A stretch of DNA of 64,000 nt from Parus major. Its lineage: Eukaryota; Chordata; Aves; Passeriformes; Paridae. The DNA lies in contig NC_031776.1 of NCBI RefSeq assembly GCF_001522545.3, positions 20,727,511-20,791,510 on the forward strand. Reading direction: 5' to 3'. The notes under the pieces were generated by a model that searched no databases, was not told where the DNA came from, and saw only the letters and a program-made list of their open reading frames with translations. How positions within the stretch are numbered: the first letter of the stretch is position 1; every line of letters begins with the position of its first letter. Made by a program: the position numbers and the translations under genes. Below are positions 1 to 64,000 of the stretch, piece by piece.

Positions 1-818
1 CTTCTTCTAGAAGTTTTTGGATAATAGTAGGTGATTGGACAGAAAATGCCGCAGCGTAGCACAGAGGTGATAGGTCATTGGGTCATTAAGAAAAATAATA
101 TACATGTCTTTTGTTAATTGGGTAAAAATAGGTATAAAGATAAAAGCACTGTGTAATTTGGGGGCATTTTGTGCGTTCAAGCACAGGGTGAGCCACAAGG
201 CCTTGTTGTACCATCAGAAGAAAGAAATGTACCAGATTGCAGTGATTTGGACTTGTGCAGCCAGTCTGGAGAGACCTGCCAAGTTTTGTGATGACCTTCT
301 AATAAACACGAGAAACAAGATTCTAATGAGCTCGGGAGTTTTCATCAAAACTAGAGAACTGAGATAAGCAGAGCTCCCCATGAGGGAGAATCCCAAAATA
401 ATTCAGTCCAAAGGAGGCTGAGAAATCCAGGAAGAGAAAGAAAAATACAGAAGAAATGCAGCAGAATCAGAGAAACAGAAAAAGGATTTTTTAGGGAAAA
501 GTTACAACAATAATAGTAATTATTATATAGTGGTTACTGTTATAACCATTGTCTAGTACTACCAATCTCTCCAACTAAATTCCAGACCTCACAGGTTTTA
601 TATAGCCTACCCAAAACCATATGGGATGAACATGAGGTTGGACAAAATTACAATAATTCTCTTCAGATGAGTGGTCAGGTCCACTTTATATCTTTATTTT
701 TCAATATGTTTTAATGATGGCAAGGAAATGCTTTTTCACCCATACTATTCTTGCAAACTTCCTCAGACCATTTCCAAAGTCTGTGTGAGGATTGTTTCTG
801 ATTTTTTATTTTTACCAG
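1..818. other. IFIH1 intron 1, 3' portion
   Basis: There is no coding-like stretch here. The segment ends in a pyrimidine-rich tract and the acceptor TTTACCAG at 811-818. IFIH1 exon 1 would need a start codon and about 450 bases of CARD1 coding sequence, and neither is present, so exon 1 lies upstream of the window. Confidence 0.85.
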
Positions 819-23019
<22,201 letters not shown>

Positions 23020-23685
23020 GGACTTAGAATTAAGATAAAAGCCCTTTCCAGCTTCTCTCTGTTGGTCAGAAGCTCCTGTGTCCCATAGAGAATGCTGCAT
23101 CATAAGTGCTGTGAAAGCTCCTGGACACAGGGAAACTGTCTTGAAGACAAAAAGTGAAACAAAAAAGAAGAAGGACAAAGTCACACAGTTGCTGTTTACA
23201 CTCAGTTTTGTACTTCTGGACAAGGATGGCAAATGCATTGCAGTTGTGTATTTATGGAACGAACTCCTGTCAAAAGGAGTGACAACACTGTCAAAAGTGT
23301 GTTAGATGACCTGTTGTCAATCACAGAACTTTGAAAAGAGACCTTAAGATGGTAATTATTTTTTTTATGCTATAAGAAGCATTTTGAAGACAAAGCATCT
23401 CAAAAGAAGAGCCACATAAAAAAGAGATTACCTGCTATTTTCAATCACTGTTGCTACATCAGTGTTTCATGATCAAGCTCCTCCCTTCATAAATATAGAT
23501 GAAATCTCATACACTTTGACATACTAAATATAAGTTTCCCTTAGAAGATACTTCAAAAAATCAAGCCCTTAACCTGAAATTGACTACTTTAGTGTCCAAG
23601 ACACACATTGCCAAAGTAACTCTCTGTGTGTGTCACTTTCATAGGATTGTTAGACAGGCTACATAATGAGGTGTATATTTTTGTC

Positions 23686-23691
23686 AATAAA
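23686..23691 (+). terminator. Candidate polyadenylation signal (proximal)
   Basis: An exact AATAAA, about 670 bases after the IFIH1 stop. GT/T-rich DNA downstream is modest. Confidence 0.45.
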
Positions 23692-24142
23692 TTGCTATTA
23701 CTAAACATTACCAACTCTGATATTAAGTCTCTTCCACTGGAAGTATTAAGGCAATAACAATAGCTTCACTCTAGAAATTTAAAGGATGGTGGTATTCTGA
23801 GTGTAAAATAGCATAATGTTACTCTATGTTTATCTCATGGACAGATTTCTTTCCCCTCCTCACCATTTGCAAGAGAGATATTGGAGAGTGGAAGGAAGGT
23901 TTGCTTGTTGTTACAACAGTAACTGAAAAGCCTCTTGGGAAATCATCTAGATATCATTCATCACCTGGATCTTGTCTGGCTTTCTTTATTAATGGGTTGT
24001 TACAGGTGCATAAATGCAATATAATACACTGTACATAACATTTTCAAGTATCTGAATTGGTTTATTTAGTACTTTTAAAGAAGTGTAAAACACTCGTAAA
24101 GATACTACATCATTTCATAGATTGCTGCTGGGTCTTCAATCA

Positions 24143-24148
24143 AATAAA
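24143..24148 (+). terminator. Candidate polyadenylation signal (distal)
   Basis: An exact AATAAA, about 1.1 kb after the IFIH1 stop, with T-rich DNA following. Confidence 0.4.
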
Positions 24149-26465
24149 TTTCCATGCTGAGTAGATTTTTCTGAAATCTGAACTTTTGATACTTCCCTTT
24201 TCTGTAGCAACAAAGGCATATGCAGATTAATTTCTGCACATGTGCTACAGACCTGTAGGACAAACAAGCCTGTGCTTCTTGCAGTTCACCTGGTTGCTCT
24301 TATGCTCCCAGTTCCTAGCGTGACTGCCACATTGTCACCAAAGCTTATAGAGTGTTTGCACAATCTCACTTCAGCATAATGCATAATGAACCTCAAATTA
24401 ATCCTGCTGGTGTGTAGGGTAACAAATTTCCAGTCAAATTATTTTCTCTGAATGGGGTTGTAAAACACACCTATATTGCCCATCCAGGAAGTGTGAAGCT
24501 GTAAAAAGCAAGCCAAATTGCTGAGTTTTATCTTCTGCTTATCTCTGCATTTATTGCCCTTAGGAGCCCAGCGTCCTCCAGGGAGTGTGACAAATCCTGA
24601 TTGTATTTACTACTTACAGCTTTTACTAGTTCTCAAATGTGGAAAGAAGAAAAACATAGTCACTGGGGATTTGTCTAGCTCTGTGTGTGGCTGCTTCAGA
24701 ACTGTGTCCACCTCAGTTGTATGTTCATTGCTCTGTCTCCTTTTGGTCTGATGTCATGCACAACCTACATTTATAAATCTGCCTCTCCTCACGTGTGAAG
24801 AGTAAATAGTTTAGTAATCTTTGAGTAGTTGCAGAATCGGTTGGATAGCTCCTGGCCAAACTGAGTATGTTTTCTGCTCCATAATTTGCCTATTTCTCCA
24901 AGAGACTTACCCTCTTTCTACCTTTCTAACATTTATTTTCTTTTAAATTATGGGTTCCTTTGTTGCAGAAGTTAGGAAGAGTTTGGCTGTTGAAAGAATT
25001 GCTGTTTGTTTCCTCACTGGTGCTAGTCTAGACAGTCCAGAGAAGGGAGTACAGGCATCAGCAGTGGTTCTACAAAGCTTGTAAATGTCACTCTCTGACA
25101 GGTAATTTTTTTCTTCTAATCTGCAACAATTGTGAATCTTATTAAAATTCATGCCTAAATAATTTGAATTCTGAAGTAGACAAATACATAATATGCAGCA
25201 TAAAGTCGTTTTGTAAAGCCTTTTAGATCATGTGAGATTGAATCATTTCCCTTTGAAGCATTCTCTAAGTATGCATTCATTAGAATAAGCTGCATAGTTG
25301 AAATGGAAAACTAGCCTGATCAAAAACCTACATTTGCAATTTTGTGATGTTGTGGTTGTCAGAAATAACCAACGTTGGTAGGAAAAAATGTATTTCTCTG
25401 AACCACGTTATTGAGAATACAAACAGCATTAATTATAGAATGCTAGGAAATAAGTAGCAGTTTGGAAATATGAATATTAAGCATGAGCTGCAAGGGAAAA
25501 TTTCTTTTGTCACAATTCGTTTTTGTTATGGAAATTTTGAATAGCTGCAGCTTTATCTTGTTAGGAAAACTGCTGGTTTTGAGCTGAGTTCTGCCCTTAT
25601 TACACAGTGTAATAAACAATATACATAAACAATGTATATACAAAAAATGTACATATAAACACTGTATAATTATATATACAGAAACAATATATTTTAGCTT
25701 TCTCAGTCTTTTTGTCCTGCATGTCTTACATTGCCAGAATGGATCTTATTCAGAAGTTTCATCTTGCTAACTTGTAATTAATTATTGTGACAAGAACTGT
25801 GGAGAGAGGGGAACTGAATTTTTATGAGAAAATAAGGCATGTTTTATATCACTGGTTTTTCCAGACAATGAATTTGAATATTTTCTTAAATTGTCTCTCC
25901 AAATCCAATGCAATGGGTATTGCCAAAATACTGCTCAGGTCAGTTCTGCCTCACCAAGGCTGGTATAACAGTTAGGATTCAGATTCCAGCCCATACTGCT
26001 AAGCTAAGGTGGTAACTTGGCCATTAGAGGGATAATACATTAAATGCTTTTTCTTTGTGATACTCTGTAATAAATTCTCTGTAGTTAGCCCAAGTTCTGC
26101 TGGGCAGTTTGTTGCGATAGAAAACCTATCTCATCTACTAGATTTTAGATTTTCAGAGAAGCCAAAGGAGTTGTAAACCTAGCATCTACTGAATTTCAGT
26201 AAGATCTGGGTACCTGGTCCCTGTTAACCTCCTCTGAAAAATCAGTCCCAGTGCCTGACTTTCACACAGAGGCACCACCATTGCAGACTCCTTTCCTCAG
26301 AAGAAAATGAACTCTATTGCAGCAGAGAGAAAGGTGAGCTGAGTCATCAAACTCCGCATGCAATATCAATGCAATTAAGACCAACCTGCAATTTCCAGTC
26401 ACCAGCCCTAAGTTTTATGTGAATATTCTGTCAGATTGTGGCCTTCTTTGGCAAGTGACATCTCC
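24149..26465. other. IFIH1-FAP intergenic DNA, left part
   Basis: AT-rich DNA without recognisable genes. An AT-rich patch with repeated GTATATAC/TACAAA-like words lies near 25620-25690. Confidence 0.6.
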
Positions 26466-27053
26466 CACATGTGCATGTGTGTCTATGTCCGTGCGTGTCT
26501 ATATATGTGTGGATGTCCATTTACATGCGTGTCTGTATGGTGTGTCTGTGTCCGTGTATCTGTCTGTCTGTATGTCCATGTGTATGCATATGTATTGTGT
26601 GTCTATGTCCCTGCGTGGATGTGTGTGTGTGTGTCTGTGTCCCTGTGTCCATGTCCCTGTGTCCATGTCCCTGTGTGTGTGCCCATGTCACCGTGGGGGT
26701 GTGTGTGTCTGTCCATGTGTGTCCCTGTCCCTGTGTGTGTGTCCCTGTCCCTGTGTGTGTCTGTCCATGTGTGTCCCTGTACCCGTGTATGTCTCTATCC
26801 CTGTGTGTGTGTGTCTCTGTCCCTGTGTGTGTGTCCCTGTCCCCGTGTGTGTGTCCCTGTCCCTGTGTGTGTGTCTCTGTCCCTGTGTGTGTGTCCCTGT
26901 CCTCGTGTGTGTGTCCCTGTATGTGTCTCTGTCCCTGTGTGTGTGTGTCTCTGTCCCTGTGTGTGTGTCCCTGTCCCTGTGTGTGTGTCCCTGTCCCTGT
27001 GTGTGTGTGTCTCTGTCCCCGTGTGTGTGTCCCTGTCCTCGTGTGTGTGTCCC
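26466..27053 (+). repeat. GT/CCCTGT minisatellite
   Basis: Degenerate tandem array. It begins with diverged GTGTCTATGTCC-like units and becomes a regular unit of about 20 bases (CCCTGTGTGTGTGTCCCTGT and variants) from about 26720. The plus strand is almost free of A in the regular part. It runs straight into the assembly gap, so its true length is unknown. The very long Cys/Val/Pro open frames across it are artefacts of the repeat. Confidence 0.95.
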
Positions 27054-27694
27054 NNNNNNNNNNNNNNNNNNNNNNNNNNNNNNNNNNNNNNNNNNNNNNN
27101 NNNNNNNNNNNNNNNNNNNNNNNNNNNNNNNNNNNNNNNNNNNNNNNNNNNNNNNNNNNNNNNNNNNNNNNNNNNNNNNNNNNNNNNNNNNNNNNNNNNN
27201 NNNNNNNNNNNNNNNNNNNNNNNNNNNNNNNNNNNNNNNNNNNNNNNNNNNNNNNNNNNNNNNNNNNNNNNNNNNNNNNNNNNNNNNNNNNNNNNNNNNN
27301 NNNNNNNNNNNNNNNNNNNNNNNNNNNNNNNNNNNNNNNNNNNNNNNNNNNNNNNNNNNNNNNNNNNNNNNNNNNNNNNNNNNNNNNNNNNNNNNNNNNN
27401 NNNNNNNNNNNNNNNNNNNNNNNNNNNNNNNNNNNNNNNNNNNNNNNNNNNNNNNNNNNNNNNNNNNNNNNNNNNNNNNNNNNNNNNNNNNNNNNNNNNN
27501 NNNNNNNNNNNNNNNNNNNNNNNNNNNNNNNNNNNNNNNNNNNNNNNNNNNNNNNNNNNNNNNNNNNNNNNNNNNNNNNNNNNNNNNNNNNNNNNNNNNN
27601 NNNNNNNNNNNNNNNNNNNNNNNNNNNNNNNNNNNNNNNNNNNNNNNNNNNNNNNNNNNNNNNNNNNNNNNNNNNNNNNNNNNNNNNNNNNNNN
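27054..27694. other. Assembly gap (641 N)
   Basis: An unbroken run of N. It lies between the GT-rich minisatellite and a GC-rich tandem repeat, so the missing DNA is probably repetitive or GC-rich. Confidence 1.
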
Positions 27695-27812
27695 AGGGAC
27701 GGCTGTGCCCGGGTCATTCAGCCGGGGCCGGGTCCCTTAGGGACGGCTGTGCCCGGGTCATTCGGCCGGGGCCGGGTCCCTCAGGGGCGGCCGGGACCGG
27801 GCCGGGGTCACT
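27695..27812 (+). repeat. 44-bp GC-rich tandem repeat
   Basis: Units start at 27695 and 27739 with AGGGACGGCTGTGCCCGGGT. The two units differ by a single A/G change in their first 43 bases. A diverged partial third unit starts at 27783. The array is truncated on the left by the gap. Confidence 0.92.
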
Positions 27813-27834
27813 GCCAGCCGCCGCGGTGGTGGGT

Positions 27835-27868
27835 AACGTCGGGGAGAGGGCAACGTCGGGGAGAGGGC
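27835..27868 (+). repeat. 17-bp perfect direct duplication
   Basis: AACGTCGGGGAGAGGGC occurs twice back to back, just right of the 44-bp repeat, in the same CpG-rich block. Confidence 0.95.
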
Positions 27869-28667
27869 ACGGCCGACTTCTCCTTCCCTTTTCCAGCCTT
27901 TGTCTCCTGATTATGTAACCTGACACTGCGGTCTTCGGAGTTTTCCCAGTTTTCAGCTGACCTCATTTCAGTGTGCTAAATAAAATAGGTGTAATTGGTG
28001 GTTGGAGAGCTATTTCAGAATTTCCGCTGGGCCTGTATGTATTTATTTCCTAAGATCTACGTAGCCTATAGATGTGCATAGTTTTCAGGGGAAAACAGCG
28101 ATTCTCTTCACATGTGGAAGACATTAAACAGTTTCTGTTTCTGCTGCTTGTTTTGCATTCTTGTACCATCATTTATTATTTCTAAAAGTAAACATATGTG
28201 AATTCAACATAAACAATAAAGCTATGGGATTTTCTTATAATTTCTCTGTAGAGAGTAGAAATACAGTCATGACTGTGTCCTGAGAATGTGGGGATTGCTA
28301 AAAAACAAAGTAGATACTTTGCAGAGAAAAACAGTGCATGTCAAGTATCTGATGAGTCATAAAACCTCAAGTTAGTGTAAGCAGATGTTGGTTACAGCTC
28401 ACATTGATGGGAAGTACATAATCACCACCCCGATAGCCTCCCACTGTCCGTTTCTGGTCCAAGAACTTCCCCAAAAGTGTGGTTTCAATTTTATGGAAAG
28501 CCTTTGAAATTTGGCACAGCTTCCAAAAGTATGTAGGAAAAAAAAGTCTGCCAGAGGTTTGGCCTCCAACTGTGAAAACAGACACTGCCTTTTCAAACTC
28601 CTCTCCTAGATCTACTGACCAACACCCAGAAGAGAGAACTTACATTCTTTTAGAATACAACAGGAGA
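27869..28667 (+). promoter_or_regulatory. FAP upstream region / 5' UTR
   Basis: This interval separates the CpG-rich repeat block from the FAP start codon and must contain the FAP promoter and 5' UTR if the first exon is as called. No clear TATA box was found. One perfect AP-1 word is present (28353-28359). The transcription start cannot be placed from sequence. Confidence 0.4.
28353..28359 (+). promoter_or_regulatory. Candidate AP-1 site
   Basis: TGAGTCA, an exact AP-1 (TRE) word, 309 bases before the FAP start codon. A seven-base match is expected by chance every few kilobases, so this is suggestive only. Confidence 0.25.
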
Positions 28668-62832
<34,165 letters not shown>

Positions 62833-64000
62833 GTAAATAAAAGACTATTTTTCATTGTGAAAAGTGGTTCATAACTTTATCAATAAGCTCATCTGACATT
62901 TGGCAGTGTTTCTAACAGCCCTGTTGAACTGAACATGCTTGAGAATTTGGCAATTGCTAGTGCATTTATTATTCTTCATAAACATCTTCTCAATTTCTTT
63001 CCCAAATGATTTGCCTGCTCTTTTTTTTTTTTTCCTCACCCTTTGGATGCTAGCAGGATTTTTCTCTTGTCAAGGATAATTTGTAAGCTTTTAAAATGAG
63101 CCAGGGAGAAGAAGAATCCAGCATTCTTATGAGTGTTCTTCATACCTGGTAAAAGAGGAAGATGAAAGAGCTGAGCTCTGGGGCCAAGTTGTCAATGGTT
63201 GTGGTAGATTCCGTCTTGAACTGGACTTGCCTGCCACAGGCACCAAGTGAAACAAGCAAAAAACGGTGTAAGGTATCCAAAATTATATCCAGAATCAACA
63301 AAAAAAAAAAGTTCTCTGAAAAACTTGCATGGGATACCAGATATAGACAAAGAGAGAAACATGTAAGCAAGAGGTTGCAGGATATAAAGGAGAAATAAAC
63401 AGGGAAAATGTAGATCTGATTTCTATGCCATTTTTTTCAGGGCTAATAACCAAAGTGTTTGTCTGCTATCAAACATTCTGGCCTTCTGCCTGAGTCTGGT
63501 TTCACAGGGCCATGAACTCCCCAATAAGGGATGACAGGGGTTTGTAGGCCCTTTAGTGCATTACACATTTTCTGCCTGTTTTGCTGATCTTTAGCAAATC
63601 TAAGTTATAACTTAAGTATCTGGAATACTGTACGCAGTTGAAATCATTCTGGTTCAGCTACAGTGGAATGGCAGATATGTCTGAGTTAGCATAATTCATA
63701 TGTGTGTTTTATTTCCAGTATACCACTCACAAGGTTCATGGTACTGCTGTAATGCAGGATGTTTTGAACAGAACTCAAACAACATTTAGTTGAAATTTTG
63801 TTGCTTAGAGCCCAGTACTTATTCCTAAGCAAGAGTCTTACCCTATTGTCCAGGCCATGCAGCAGGTCAAGGTGATTTCATCCCTAACAGCATCTCAAGG
63901 CTCTTTTCCCTGACTTGATACAACTGGCCTGTAAGTACTGAGGCAGTAATGCTTACTCTTAAATAACAGAAGTCTTAGAACTTTTTTTCAGCCATAATAA
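62833..64000. other. FAP intron 25, 5' portion
   Basis: AT-rich intronic DNA to the window edge. No sequence encoding the expected WYSDQNHG motif with the catalytic His occurs, so FAP exon 26 lies further right. Confidence 0.8.

Larger units (their letters stand above)
23020..24148 (+). other. Probable IFIH1 3' UTR
   Basis: AT-rich non-coding DNA follows the stop codon. AATAAA hexamers occur at 23686-23691 and 24143-24148, giving two plausible 3' ends 0.7 and 1.1 kb past the stop. The real cleavage site cannot be read from sequence alone. Confidence 0.55.

Noticed and set aside
26466..27053. CRISPR-like repeat array
   Set aside because: Units are directly abutting and degenerate, without unique spacers, in a vertebrate genome. 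It is a minisatellite.
26419..27926. Very long open frames (up to about 499 codons) across the minisatellite and gap
   Set aside because: They consist of repeat-derived Cys/Val/Pro or His/Thr text and a run of unknown residues through the N gap. All frames are open for the same trivial reason, and no gene structure surrounds them.
63720..63793. Possible terminal FAP exon (TTTCCAG followed by a short open frame ending TGA)
   Set aside because: The phase would fit, but the translation (YTTHKVHGTAVMQD) does not resemble the conserved WYSDQNHGLSG ending. The real exon 26 is expected downstream of the window.

Overview
This window is vertebrate genomic DNA, most likely from a bird. It carries two multi-exon genes head to tail on the + strand: IFIH1 (MDA5, the cytosolic long-dsRNA sensor) and FAP (fibroblast activation protein, a type II membrane serine protease). 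Supporting points are introns with GT-AG (one GC-AG) borders, an AT-rich background, an old CR1 LINE in the last kilobases, and the conserved vertebrate order IFIH1 then FAP. CR1 also occurs in other reptiles, so the bird assignment is probable rather than certain. No bacterial, phage or CRISPR content is present.

Layout. Positions 1-818 are the end of IFIH1 intron 1; exon 1 (CARD1 and the start of CARD2) lies upstream of the window. IFIH1 exons 2-16 run from 819 to the stop at 23019 and join without a frame break into 857 residues: the second half of CARD2, an acidic/Ser linker, the DExD/H helicase core with its insert, the pincer, and the zinc-binding C-terminal domain. The probable 3' UTR and intergenic DNA run to about 28.6 kb. 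The intergenic part holds a roughly 20-bp GT/CCCTGT minisatellite, a 641-base assembly gap (27054-27694) and a 44-bp GC-rich tandem repeat.

FAP starts with a two-codon coding exon (ATG AAG, 28668-28673). It runs through exon 25 (62832), giving 726 residues in frame: cytoplasmic tail, membrane anchor, beta-propeller and most of the alpha/beta hydrolase domain. The catalytic Ser and Asp are present. The last exon, which should carry the catalytic His, is beyond the right edge. An Ala after the SSWEYY motif, where DPP4 has Asp, identifies the gene as FAP rather than DPP4.

The two genes are linked by synteny and have no known shared pathway: IFIH1 signals through MAVS in antiviral interferon induction, while FAP trims peptides and collagen fragments at the cell surface. 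I found no new multi-gene system. The points most worth checking are a GC-AG intron in IFIH1, a CpG-rich intronic patch with a consensus-matching CTCF-like site, a coding-like and phase-compatible relic just after IFIH1 exon 2, an in-frame alternative donor after exon 7, a one-residue wider spacing in the MDA5 zinc site, and the repeat-flanked assembly gap between the genes.
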